Source: Hyphomonas sp. (GTDB lineage Bacteria; Pseudomonadota; Alphaproteobacteria; Caulobacterales; Hyphomonadaceae). From it: a stretch of DNA of 18,132 nucleotides. Numbering within the stretch: position 1 is the first letter of the stretch; the number at the start of each line of letters is the position of its first letter. The notes under the pieces are model-generated. The model did not search any database and was not told the DNA's origin. It was given only the letters and a program-made list of their open reading frames with translations. Positions 7,687 through 15,444 of this stretch are shown piece after piece. Both the position numbers and the translations under genes were made by a program. The stretch covers positions 1 to 18,132 of the forward strand of contig JANSXJ010000025.1 of assembly GCA_024743015.1 (NCBI GenBank). The letters are read 5' to 3'.

Positions 7687-7724
7687 ACTGAAGCGACGCA
7701 TGCGGATTGAAGCGACGCATTGGG
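7687..7724. repeat. Imperfect 19-bp tandem duplication
   Basis: Two adjacent 19-mers, 7687-7705 and 7706-7724, agree at 16 of 19 positions and share the 13-nt core TGAAGCGACGCAT. They lie in the gap downstream of the AraC-family gene at 7837. Function unknown. Confidence 0.8.
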
Positions 7725-7836
7725 TTCAGATCGACGTTCCAATCAACGCGTATCGCCAGCGCTCCAGCTCATCGACACACTTATGAGACATCTGCTCAAG
7801 CCTCGGCTTGTGGCACGAGACGATCAAGTCACAGCG

Positions 7837-8880
7837 TTAAGCGGCGATTTTATCGAAACCACGTACACCGGTGAGATGCTCGATAGCGCGCTCGGAGTTT
7901 GGTATCATCGCCGACGGGTCCAAGTCGGATAGCGAATATGAGCAAAGTTGTCCGGGGGTCGTTCCGAAGGCGCGACGGACGGAACGCGAAAAATTAGCGT
8001 CAGAGCTAAAGCCCCACCGCTCCGCTGCTTCATGGATCATGCCCCGCTTGATCGGCTTGGATGAAATCTCGAACACGGCCCGGAACAGGCGCCGATTGCT
8101 GATATAGTTCCGCACCCCGTTTTCCGACTCGAACATTCGATAGAGGCTTGCGCGAGAAACCCCGAATTCATGTAAGATCGATGTTGTCGACAAGTCGGGC
8201 GACAACAAATTCCGCTCAATATGTTCGCAGATCAGATCGCGCAGCGCGTTGCGTGCCTGTCTCCGCACGTCGCCTCCGACAGGGTTTCCCACAATCGCGA
8301 ATTTCACGCAGCTGACGAATCTCGAAAAGTCCGACGCGTTCAGTTCAGACGTCCCTCGCTGCAATGGCACGCACAAACGATCCATCTCTCGACCAAGAAG
8401 CCTGGCCGCGAGGGTGCCAGCCCGGAAATGAAGCGATGGAAGCGGTGCCTCCGCCGGAAGCCCCAGTGAGTCCTTGTTCAAATAAACGCTCTCAAGATGA
8501 GAGGCCTCGTGTAACGCGTCAAACTGGTGCGCGTAGTCGATGATCGCGATATCTCCAGGTCGATGAGCAAACGCATTGTCACCGCTGACTCCAATTGTAC
8601 CGCCCCGAACAAAGCGCTGCACTTGGACCAAATCCCGCAAGAGGCTGGAATGGCGCTTTGTCATCCGCAAGGATTGGGCGTCATAGGTCGCACTCACGAT
8701 GACACAGGATTCAGATGTGTGATTGTGGATCTCAAACTGGCCTGAATTCCGACCCGACAGAATGGGCGCAATGTCGAACATTCTGGCAGTCTGCGCGAAC
8801 CAGAAATCAAAGGGCCCCTGACCATGTTCCGAGAGAAACTGAATCTTTGAGTCTGCGCTGACCGGATAGACATCCATCAT
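7837..8880 (-). CDS. AraC-family transcriptional regulator (paralogue 2)
   Basis: The 347-residue protein has the same plan as its neighbour at 6257: N-terminal sensor domain (about 20-200), then a double helix-turn-helix (about 212-313) with VSRASLYRMFE (241-251) and FSSDANFSRSVRRAFG (291-306). The spared recognition residues against a diverged sensor half suggest two regulators reading one operator in response to different signals. The start is ATG 8880 or the adjacent ATG 8877; GAGGG lies 11-14 nt upstream. A motif-matching operator lies 76 bp upstream, so autoregulation or cross-regulation by the paralogue is likely. Its 3' region may run about 200 nt to the hairpin at 7594-7629. Effector and partner are not readable from sequence. 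Confidence 0.9.
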   Translation of the reverse strand: MMDVYPVSADSKIQFLSEHGQGPFDFWFAQTARMFDIAPILSGRNSGQFEIHNHTSESCVIVSATYDAQSLRMTKRHSSLLRDLVQVQRFVRGGTIGVSGDNAFAHRPGDIAIIDYAHQFDALHEASHLESVYLNKDSLGLPAEAPLPSLHFRAGTLAARLLGREMDRLCVPLQRGTSELNASDFSRFVSCVKFAIVGNPVGGDVRRQARNALRDLICEHIERNLLSPDLSTTSILHEFGVSRASLYRMFESENGVRNYISNRRLFRAVFEISSKPIKRGMIHEAAERWGFSSDANFSRSVRRAFGTTPGQLCSYSLSDLDPSAMIPNSERAIEHLTGVRGFDKIAA

Positions 8881-8931
8881 TGTCTGTATCGCCCTCTATC
8901 TGATTGCGGCGCACCGCGTTCTTTCTCAGAA

Positions 8932-8974
8932 CGTATCAGATCCACCTCGAACGAAAATTCTCGTGGAGTCTCAA
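8932..8974 (-). promoter_or_regulatory. Promoter/operator of AraC paralogue 2
   Basis: Operator candidate 8957-8974 reads TTGAGACTCCACGAGAAT on the minus strand, with half-sites TGAGA and CGAGA 10 bp apart. Nineteen nt downstream is GATACG (8932-8937), a weak -10; the hexamer 17 nt before it is GAATTT, the same as at paralogue 1. TTCGAGGTG-GATC (8939-8951) adjoins it, as at the adhesin promoter. The remainder of 8881-9080 shows no gene. Confidence 0.5.
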
Positions 8975-9080
8975 GTTTTCAATGGGGTTGTTTAGCCCGA
9001 TCACGACATTCTGCCCGAGATTTCGCCGTGAAACACCGTCCTGCCAGGACCGTCGCCGCTCAATCGATTCAACCTGATGT

Positions 9081-9452
9081 TTAGGAGTAATCCGCGATCC
9101 GGCTAAGCAAACGACCGCGAAACTCGAAGAAGCTCGCGCCGCGGATCTTGACGGTTTCTCCCGCCCGCACGCCATTCGGCAAGTCAACCGCCGCCTTGCC
9201 CTCAAACTCGATCTCGGCAGAGGCTTTACCCTCGCCAATGATAAGGTTGATCAGTCTTTGCCGCCGATAGGAAAATGCATTGCCGGACAGGCGCGCCACT
9301 TCCCCCATCTGATCGCGGCCTTCCAGACGCATGGACTGGCTGGCATTTGAGATGTTCTCGAAGATGACATCCTCAGTCACGCAATCGAGCATGCCCTCAA
9401 TGTCTCGGTCATTGTAACTCTGGATGTACCGATTGATGATGTCTTCGTGCAT
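9081..9452 (-). CDS. SnoaL/NTF2-like small protein
   Basis: A protein of 123 residues from the start chosen here, with the cone-shaped alpha+beta fold of the SnoaL-like/NTF2-like superfamily: opening helix IINRYIQSYNDRDIEGMLDCVTEDVIFEN, then antiparallel strands ending ASFFEFRGRLLSRIADYS. Members include small hydrolases, isomerases and ligand-binding proteins; the reaction cannot be assigned. ATG 9461 is an unlikely start because AAGGAG abuts it with no spacer; the same AAGGAG sits 9 nt before ATG 9452, so 9452 is preferred. It is divergent from asd (112-bp gap) and lies upstream of, and on the same strand as, the AraC-family gene at 8880, 200 bp away with that gene's own operator between, so it is probably a separate transcript. 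Confidence 0.85.
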   Translation of the reverse strand: MHEDIINRYIQSYNDRDIEGMLDCVTEDVIFENISNASQSMRLEGRDQMGEVARLSGNAFSYRRQRLINLIIGEGKASAEIEFEGKAAVDLPNGVRAGETVKIRGASFFEFRGRLLSRIADYS

Positions 9453-9573
9453 GGCCGCCATCTCCTTGCCATCTAAATTGGGTTTAACCGATTCTTTTCA
9501 ACACGTCCGTTTAGTTGCGCTGCAGCAAAAGCCGTGACATAGGGCGGGACTGATTTTCGAAGGAGGCAGGCCA

Positions 9574-10608
9574 ATGGCTTTGCGCGTGGCAATTGTAGGG
9601 GCAACCGGTAATGTTGGACGGGAATTGTTCAACATTATGGATGAACGCAATTTCCCGGCTGACAAGGTTCACGCGGTCGCCTCGCGCCGGTCGCTGGGGC
9701 GAAAATGCTCCTATGGCGATAAAACCGTACTGTGCGAAGCGCTGGATGATTTTGACTTCAGTAAAGTCGATCTGGTCCTGATGTCTGCGGGCGGCAGCAT
9801 TTCCAAAGAGTGGTCGCCAAAAATCGCGGCGGCGGGGGCGATCGTGGTCGACAATTCCAGCGCCTGGCGCATGGATCCGGATGTCCCGCTGGTCGTGCCG
9901 GAAGTCAATGGCGAGGCAGTCCTTGGCTATGGCAAGAAGAACATTATCGCCAACCCGAATTGCTCTACGGCGCAGCTAGTGGTGGCGCTGAAGCCCCTGC
10001 ACCAGGCAGCGGGCATCAAACGCGTCGTTGTCTCGACTTATCAATCGGCGTCTGGCGCAGGCAAAGCCGGCATGGATGAGCTGTGGACACAGACCAAAGG
10101 CATGTTTGTGAATGACAGCCCGACCCCGGACGTTTTCTCCAAGCAGATTGCCTTCAATGTCATTCCTCAGATCGACGTTCCAATGGAAGACGGCTCGTTC
10201 AAGGAAGAGTGGAAGATGCGGATGGAAACCAAGAAGATCATTGATGAGTCGATCGAACTGGTTGCCACCTGCGTTCGCGTTCCGGTCTTTGTCGGCCATT
10301 CCGAAGCGGTCAATGTTGAGCTGGAAGATCCGCTCAGCGTCGAAGATGCGCGTGAGCTGTTCCGCAATGCGGACGGCGTCCAGCTGGTTGATAATATCGA
10401 GGAAGACCAGTTCATCACGCCGGTCGATTGCGTCGGCGAATGGGCCAGCTATGTCAGCCGCGTTCGCAAAGACCCGACGGTCGAGAATGGCCTCGTCTTC
10501 TGGAACGTATCCGACAATCTTCGCAAGGGCGCCGCTCTCAACGCCGTCCAGATCGGCGAAGAATTGATCAAACGCGGCGTGCTGAAACCTGAAGCCGTTC
10601 TGGCTTAG
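9574..10608 (+). CDS. asd: Aspartate-semialdehyde dehydrogenase
   Basis: NADPH-dependent reductive dephosphorylation of aspartyl phosphate to aspartate semialdehyde, the branch point to lysine/diaminopimelate, threonine and methionine. The 344-residue length is normal. Visible signatures: NADP-binding GATGNVG (9-15), SAGGS (71-75), DNSSAWRMD (93-101), active-site cysteine C130 in NPNCST, substrate-binding R235 and catalytic H242 in RVPVFVGHSEA, and NLRKGAALNAVQIGE near the C-terminus. AGGAGG sits 7 nt before ATG 9574. A GANTC (CcrM-type) site lies at 9490-9494 in the divergent upstream region. The phosphatase gene follows 11 bp after the stop, implying one operon. Codons 198-203 contain an 18-nt stretch also present at 7726-7743. 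Confidence 0.97.
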   Translation: MALRVAIVGATGNVGRELFNIMDERNFPADKVHAVASRRSLGRKCSYGDKTVLCEALDDFDFSKVDLVLMSAGGSISKEWSPKIAAAGAIVVDNSSAWRMDPDVPLVVPEVNGEAVLGYGKKNIIANPNCSTAQLVVALKPLHQAAGIKRVVVSTYQSASGAGKAGMDELWTQTKGMFVNDSPTPDVFSKQIAFNVIPQIDVPMEDGSFKEEWKMRMETKKIIDESIELVATCVRVPVFVGHSEAVNVELEDPLSVEDARELFRNADGVQLVDNIEEDQFITPVDCVGEWASYVSRVRKDPTVENGLVFWNVSDNLRKGAALNAVQIGEELIKRGVLKPEAVLA

Positions 10609-10619
10609 GGTCCACGCGC

Positions 10620-11063
10620 GTGCCCAGCCTGCTCTTTGTGTGCCTCGGTAATATTTGCCGCTCGCCAGCTGCAGACGGGATCGCGCAATCAATCGCGAAA
10701 CAGCGCGGCCTGGACTGGCGCATCGATAGCGCGGGTACCGGGGCGTGGCATGTCGGCAAGATGCCAGACGATCGCATGATGGCAGCCGCGGCCACGCGCG
10801 GCATCGATCTCTCCTCGCTGCGCGCACGTCAGGCGGAATCGGATGATTTTCTACGCTTCGACCATATCTTCGCCATGGACGCGGCCAATCTCGCCGACCT
10901 GGAGCAAATCCGGCCTGCAGGGGCCACCGCAAATCTCAGCATGTTCCTGGAACAAGCGGACGTTCCAGACCCCTATTATGGCGGCGCGGATGGGTTCGAG
11001 CATGTGCTTGATCTGATTTCCGGGCGGATGAAAACGCTGTTCGATCGCTTGCAACAAGACTGA
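10620..11063 (+). CDS. Low-molecular-weight protein tyrosine phosphatase
   Basis: Cytoplasmic cysteine-dependent phosphatase of 147 residues. The P-loop CLGNICRS (nucleophile C8, R14, S15) is at the very N-terminus and the general acid D117 is in the DPYYGG motif, both in their usual places for the family. GTG start at 10620, 11 bp after the asd stop, so it is probably translated from the asd mRNA. The substrate is unknown: bacterial members dephosphorylate either tyrosine kinases of capsule synthesis or small molecules, and no such kinase is seen here. No convincing terminator follows before the tRNA gene. Confidence 0.93.
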   Translation: MPSLLFVCLGNICRSPAADGIAQSIAKQRGLDWRIDSAGTGAWHVGKMPDDRMMAAAATRGIDLSSLRARQAESDDFLRFDHIFAMDAANLADLEQIRPAGATANLSMFLEQADVPDPYYGGADGFEHVLDLISGRMKTLFDRLQQD

Positions 11064-11096
11064 TGTAAAAACCCGGTACGCGCCCGCTTTTTCCCC

Positions 11097-11125
11097 TTGC
11101 ACCGACTGCTGATTTGCGGTTTATG
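11097..11125 (+). promoter_or_regulatory. Candidate promoter of tRNA-Gly
   Basis: TTGCAC (11097-11102), 17-nt spacer, TTTATG (11120-11125). The predicted start is about 35 nt before the tRNA. The leader holds a 7-bp inverted repeat (CGGTCGC / GCGACCG, 11133-11152) with a 6-nt loop. Confidence 0.45.
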
Positions 11126-11167
11126 GCGGCTTCGGTCGCGAGACAGCGACCGACTTACCCATCGGAT

Positions 11168-11242
11168 GCGGGCGTAGCTCAGGGGTAGAGCACAACCTTG
11201 CCAAGGTTGGGGTCGTGAGTTCGAATCTCATCGCCCGCTCCA
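11168..11242 (+). tRNA. tRNA-Gly (anticodon GCC)
   Basis: Full cloverleaf: 7-bp acceptor stem GCGGGCG/CGCCCGC, D arm GCTC-AGGGGTA-GAGC, anticodon stem CAACC/GGTTG with loop TTGCCAA (anticodon GCC at 11200-11202), and T arm with GTTCGAATC. Discriminator T at 11239 and an encoded CCA at 11240-11242. It reads GGC (and GGU) codons. Confidence 0.97.
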
Positions 11243-11330
11243 AATTTCTCAACGATTTAGACGATTCTGCAAAATTGAACTGGCCACGACGTGGGCGGTT
11301 CGGATCGCGATCAAGGACGCTCGCCATTTT

Positions 11331-11359
11331 TTGCGTGTTCGGTCGGCATTGGTGATAAT
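11331..11359 (+). promoter_or_regulatory. Candidate promoter of the amidohydrolase gene
   Basis: TTGCGT (11331-11336), 17-nt spacer, GATAAT (11354-11359), in the 245-bp gap between the tRNA and the amidohydrolase. It would give a leader of about 120 nt. Nothing else in 11243-11487 is recognisable. Confidence 0.45.
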
Positions 11360-11487
11360 TCTCACGCGATCAGAACGCGATCGCTTGCTTTTCGACTCCC
11401 AGGCTCTGTAGTGTTGAACAATCCAAGAAAAGCCGGAAGGCAGATCGCGCCCCGATACGCTTGTCCGATCCATAAACGGAGAGATTC

Positions 11488-12771
11488 ATGAAACGCACCC
11501 TTGGCGCCGTCGCGGCCCTGACCGTCACCTTTCAGGCCCCCGCCTTCGCAGACGGTCATCAAACGCTTCTGCAGAATGCGTCTGTGATCGATGTTGAGAC
11601 TGGAAGCATCGCCGAAGACCAGAACGTCCTTATCGAAGATGGTATGATTACGGCGATAGGCTCGCGTGTCCGCGCGAACGGATCGGCGACCCGCATTGAT
11701 CTGGATGGGGCATATCTGCTGCCCGGTCTGACCGACAGTCACGTCCACCTGACCAGTCGGGCCGACAAGCACGGTCTACGTCGACTGCTGATTTCAACCC
11801 CGCGCGCCGCGATTAGCGGTGTCGCCAATGCGAAGATCACGCTCGAAGCGGGTTTCACGACGGTGCGGAATCTCGGCGCTCCCGGCTACGCAGATATCGA
11901 CCTGCGCAAAGCCATTGATGAGGGCGAGGTTCCCGGCCCGCGTATTCTCGGCGCTGGCCAAGGCATCAGCATAACCGGTGGTCATTGCGGTGATGCAACG
12001 TCCCTGCCCTATGAAGATAAAGTCGAGGGCCGCGCCGCCGATGGCCCCTGGGCGGCACGCCAGAAAGTCCGCGAGAACAAGAAATACGGCGCAGACCTTA
12101 TCAAATTTTGCGCCACTGGCGGCGTGCTTTCTCCCAATACGACGATCAATGCGCAACAGTTCTCATTGGAAGAGATGAAAGCCATCACGGATGAAGCACA
12201 GGCGCTCGACCTGAAAGTGGCGGTTCATGCACATGGGCCACGCGGCATCCAGTCCGCGCTCGATGCCGGGGTCGACTCCATCGAACACGCGAGCATGATC
12301 ACCGATGCCAGCATCGCACAAGCGGTGAGCCAGGGGACGTATCTCTCAATGGACGTCTATGTATCTGACTATATTCTCTCAGAAGGAGAAGCTGCCGGCG
12401 TTTTGGCAGAATCACTCGCCAAGGAGCGGCAAGTTGGGCGTTTTCAGCGCGAACGCTTCAAAGCTGCGGTGGAAGCGGGCGCGAATATCGCCTTTGGGAC
12501 AGACGCCGGTGTCTACCCGCACGGTACCAATGCGCGTCAGTTCGCCAAAATGGTCGAATGGGGCATGACTCCATTACAAGCCATTCAGGCCTCAACCATC
12601 GGCAACGCTGACCTGTTCGGCATGTCCGACGAGATCGGCTCAATCACGGTCGGCAAATATGCAGACCTGATCGCCGTCCCGGAAAACCCCCTCAGCGATG
12701 TCTCTGTATTGGAACATGTCGACTTCGTGATGAAGAATGGTGACGTCTACAAGAATGAGTTGGGGGACTGA
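11488..12771 (+). CDS. Exported metal-dependent amidohydrolase (prolidase/Xaa-Pro dipeptidase-like)
   Basis: The 427-residue protein starts with a signal peptide (1-21, cleavage after AFA), so it is periplasmic or secreted. It has the full binuclear metal set of the amidohydrolase superfamily: HxH at H85/H87 (TDSHVHL), probable carboxylated lysine K206 (LIKFCATGG), histidines in AVHAHG (H247/H249), SIEHAS (H267), and the aspartate D339 in FGTDAG. These motifs match the imidazolonepropionase-like/Xaa-Pro-dipeptidase branch, whose Caulobacter members cleave dipeptides with C-terminal proline, arginine or lysine. Peptide hydrolysis is therefore the best guess, but substrate is not decided by the motifs. 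GGAGAG lies just upstream of ATG 11488. It is convergent with the TonB-dependent receptor and shares a terminator with it. Confidence 0.9.
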   Translation: MKRTLGAVAALTVTFQAPAFADGHQTLLQNASVIDVETGSIAEDQNVLIEDGMITAIGSRVRANGSATRIDLDGAYLLPGLTDSHVHLTSRADKHGLRRLLISTPRAAISGVANAKITLEAGFTTVRNLGAPGYADIDLRKAIDEGEVPGPRILGAGQGISITGGHCGDATSLPYEDKVEGRAADGPWAARQKVRENKKYGADLIKFCATGGVLSPNTTINAQQFSLEEMKAITDEAQALDLKVAVHAHGPRGIQSALDAGVDSIEHASMITDASIAQAVSQGTYLSMDVYVSDYILSEGEAAGVLAESLAKERQVGRFQRERFKAAVEAGANIAFGTDAGVYPHGTNARQFAKMVEWGMTPLQAIQASTIGNADLFGMSDEIGSITVGKYADLIAVPENPLSDVSVLEHVDFVMKNGDVYKNELGD

Positions 12772-12801
12772 GCGCGCCAAACCAGAACCGGACTAAAGCA
12801 A

Positions 12802-12836
12802 AACGGGCAGTCCCAATGGACTGCCCGTTCTTTTTT
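12802..12836 (+). terminator. Intrinsic terminator between the amidohydrolase and the receptor gene
   Basis: Perfect 12-bp stem (12802-12813 with 12818-12829), CAAT loop, then C and six T (12831-12836). The minus-strand exit is also T-rich (TTGCTTT), so it can serve both convergent genes. Confidence 0.88.
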
Positions 12837-12861
12837 GGTCTGTGAAAGGCGCCTGCGCGTC

Positions 12862-15372
12862 TTATTCACCGAACTTGTAGTTAAAGCGCACACCGATGGC
12901 CCGCGGCGCGCCCAGCGTCGCATAATGTGTCCGCACCGTGACGGGGTTGCCGTCATTGTCTGTCACAATCTGATTGCTCAGCGGCGTGCCGACAAAGCCT
13001 GTCTCGATATACTGATCGAACAGGTTGTTGACGAACAGGGACGCGGTCCATTCTTCCGCAATGTAGGTCGCGTTGACATTTGCCACGCCGAACGATTTCA
13101 GCGTGACAGAGTTTCCGCGGCCACCTGTGCGGGTCAGGACGTCGCCCTGCCAAGCATATCCGCCATTGAAGACGATCTCGTCACCATTGTTCAGAGGCTT
13201 GGTATAGTCCGCAAAGAACGAGTACTGCGTCTCGGGAGAGCCAGGCAGTCGATCACCGGTGCGACCATCTTCAAACGCTGTGCCGAACCCTGGAGGGGTG
13301 ATCGTCCGCACGAGGAATGGAACATCCTCGGTCAGCTCTGTATCGGTCACCGACAGAGCACCGCGCAGGTTCAGGGCATCATTCACCGCCCACGAGCCTT
13401 GCAGCTCGATACCGGTCGACTCGGCCCCAGCCGCGTTGATCGTGATCGGAATGTTCGCGTTCACGGTCGCTGAATCAACCTGCGGGTCGACCCAATCGAC
13501 ATAGTAGAGCGCACCGTTCAGCGTCAGTGCGCCGTCCAGCCACGTCGTCTTAGCCCCAATCTCATAATTGGTGGTTTGGTCAGGCCCATACTGACGCTCG
13601 TCAAATTGCGCGACGTCACCCGGGTTAGGACCAAATTGTTGACCGGGTGCCAGCGCACAAGAGCCTTGCGTTGCGTTCGGGTCAAATGCTGGGCAAGGGC
13701 CGAGACCATTCGAGTTACCGATCCGGTAGCCTTCACTAACGGTGAAGTAACCCAGGATATCATCGGTGAAATCGTACGACGCGTTGAACTTGTAGAGGAA
13801 GCCATCATCAGCTTGCCCGAGCGAAGGATCGAAAGGCTGCGCCCTAATTTCGCCGAGCGTCCGAGGCACAAAGCTGGCATCGAAGAGCGGGAAGTCCACC
13901 GCGCTGAATTCTTCCAGCTCGTAATCATACCAACGTGCACCGACGGTCACGTTCAGTCGATCCGTGATGTCGTATCCGACCTCACCGAAGATCGCTGTCT
14001 CTGTCAGCTCAGAATACGCCTGGGAGAAGTATTCCAGATCATCCGGGCGATCGACCAGGAAGGTGAACCCAAGCGTGTTAATCGCGTAGGTATCATATCC
14101 GGGCGTAAACTCTGAAGACGATCCAACCGTTTCATTCTTCGAGTAGAACCCGCCAATGATCCAGTCGAGTGGACCATCATGCTTCGACACCAGACGAACT
14201 TCCTGGGTGAATGTCTCTTCTTCCCCAACTTCGCGGGTAATTGAAGCAAAGGCCGGGAACAGCTCATAAGAGTATTCGAGTGAGATCAGCAGATCGTTCT
14301 GATCGCGCATCCCGTCATCTTCGAACGTCGACAGACCAGTCGCCGATGTCAGTTCAGCAAAGCCGAGATCCGCGGTCACTTCCAGCGCCAACAGATCATT
14401 GGTGATCTCATTCGGCTCGGGAACCCGCTTGGCATTCTCGAACGCACCGGCGCGGAAAATGTTCGCCAGCGCACCTGGATAGACTGCACGCTGAGACGAA
14501 ATCCGACGACCACCAACTTCCACATTCTGATAGTAGTAAGTCAGCGTACCATCGAGCCAATCAGTTGGCGTCCAACGCGCTGCAATACGTCCGGAAAGCG
14601 CTTCTTCGCTGTCCACGTCTTTGGCGCTGCGCAGATTCGCCGAAACGTCAGCCGGATCGGTAAAGTCTGGATCCGGATTCGATACGCCTGGCTCGATCAA
14701 AAGGAATGGCTGATCAACGAAACCGCTATCGTTCAGCATATCGAGCGAGCCGCGGATCGCGAAATTGTCGCCGAACTGCTTGTTGAACGTGAAGCCGTAA
14801 TCTGTCGAAAGACTATCCGCCGTTTCGTACTGGAAGGCTTCGGCGCGAACTTCGAGTGTGTCGGCAGCGAAGTCAGGACGCTTCGGGATGTATCGAATGG
14901 CACCTGCCAGCGTTCCGGCACCATAAAGGGTCCCTTGTGGCCCAAGCAGAACCTCGACACGCTCCACGTCATTCAGTTTGAGGTCGATGAAGAGCGGAAT
15001 ATCGCCGAGATAGGTCGCAACCGTTCCGCCGCCATCATTGTTGCCGTCGCCTGACCCGATTGGGTTGGCGTTCAGGCCGCGGACAACAATCGGGTTCCCT
15101 TGACGACCGCCGCGGTCAACCACGTTGATGCCGGGCACGTAAGCCAGCGTATCTGCAAGTTCTGTAAAGCCTTGCTTTTCGATCTGGTCCGCGCCGACGG
15201 CAGCGATGTTGAGCGGCACGTCCTGGACGCTTTCAGCGCGGCGGGTCGCGGTGATGATGACGGTTTCCTGACGCGCTTCGGCTTCTTCGGTGTCAGCCTC
15301 CTGAGCGATCGCATGCGGAGCCGCGGTTAAGGCGAGCAGAACGCTCGCACTGGTGAGTAGCTTTGTTTTCAT
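12862..15372 (-). CDS. TonB-dependent outer-membrane receptor
   Basis: The 836-residue protein would import a scarce nutrient across the outer membrane with energy from TonB. Signal peptide 1-23 (cleavage after AIA), TonB box ETVIITA (36-42), plug domain about 46-165 with the conserved VRGL (97-100), ERVEVLLGPQGTLYGAG (137-153) and GAIRYIPKRPD, then a 22-strand barrel. The C-terminus is YKFGE, i.e. two residues beyond the usual terminal phenylalanine. GGAGG lies 7 nt before ATG 15372. Its substrate is unknown; there is no iron-box, B12 riboswitch or carbohydrate gene beside it. The partner in context is the divergent TPR-sulfotransferase gene, with candidate operators in the 138-bp gap. Confidence 0.96.
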   Translation of the reverse strand: MKTKLLTSASVLLALTAAPHAIAQEADTEEAEARQETVIITATRRAESVQDVPLNIAAVGADQIEKQGFTELADTLAYVPGINVVDRGGRQGNPIVVRGLNANPIGSGDGNNDGGGTVATYLGDIPLFIDLKLNDVERVEVLLGPQGTLYGAGTLAGAIRYIPKRPDFAADTLEVRAEAFQYETADSLSTDYGFTFNKQFGDNFAIRGSLDMLNDSGFVDQPFLLIEPGVSNPDPDFTDPADVSANLRSAKDVDSEEALSGRIAARWTPTDWLDGTLTYYYQNVEVGGRRISSQRAVYPGALANIFRAGAFENAKRVPEPNEITNDLLALEVTADLGFAELTSATGLSTFEDDGMRDQNDLLISLEYSYELFPAFASITREVGEEETFTQEVRLVSKHDGPLDWIIGGFYSKNETVGSSSEFTPGYDTYAINTLGFTFLVDRPDDLEYFSQAYSELTETAIFGEVGYDITDRLNVTVGARWYDYELEEFSAVDFPLFDASFVPRTLGEIRAQPFDPSLGQADDGFLYKFNASYDFTDDILGYFTVSEGYRIGNSNGLGPCPAFDPNATQGSCALAPGQQFGPNPGDVAQFDERQYGPDQTTNYEIGAKTTWLDGALTLNGALYYVDWVDPQVDSATVNANIPITINAAGAESTGIELQGSWAVNDALNLRGALSVTDTELTEDVPFLVRTITPPGFGTAFEDGRTGDRLPGSPETQYSFFADYTKPLNNGDEIVFNGGYAWQGDVLTRTGGRGNSVTLKSFGVANVNATYIAEEWTASLFVNNLFDQYIETGFVGTPLSNQIVTDNDGNPVTVRTHYATLGAPRAIGVRFNYKFGE

Positions 15373-15444
15373 TTGGTAACCTCCAGACCTCTCTCCATAA
15401 GGATGAGAAACACGCGCGGATCGCCTCGCGTCAAACTTATCTTC

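Larger units (their letters stand above)
7319..7836. other. 518-bp AT-rich gap between the two AraC-family genes
   Basis: No convincing protein gene. From the left it holds: the promoter/operator of paralogue 1 (7328-7370), a second operator copy facing the plus strand (7445-7462) with CATAAT at 7482-7487, a presumed small RNA, and a strong intrinsic terminator (7594-7637). Two CACGTGA words lie at 7523-7529 and 7579-7585, the second inside the palindrome TCACGTGA. Then come a 19-bp tandem duplication (7687-7724) and an 18-nt stretch identical to part of asd (7726-7743). The part 7638-7836 is presumably 3' untranslated region of the 7837-8880 gene. Confidence 0.7.

Noticed and set aside
7720..7932. 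70-codon plus-strand frame in the regulator gap
   Set aside because: It overlaps the end of the certain AraC-family gene on the other strand, lacks a ribosome site, and I see no homology.
8895..8915. Resemblance of the DNA before AraC paralogue 2 to the 3' end of paralogue 1 (GGTG-GCCGCAATC), as if a third, decayed paralogue ended there
   Set aside because: Only about 14 matching bases with no further alignment upstream; this level of match is expected by chance in 18 kb.
8936..9238. 100-codon minus-strand frame across the 3' end of the SnoaL-like gene and the following gap
   Set aside because: Arg/Ser-rich out-of-frame shadow of the SnoaL-like gene; its tail covers the operator of the 8880 gene.
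9976..10932. 318-codon minus-strand open frame
   Set aside because: It lies fully across asd and the phosphatase gene, both certain from catalytic motifs; it is a shadow of GC-rich codon use.
12835..13473. 212-codon plus-strand open frame at the receptor 3' end
   Set aside because: Antisense to conserved barrel strands of the receptor and begins within the terminator tail region; no recognisable protein.
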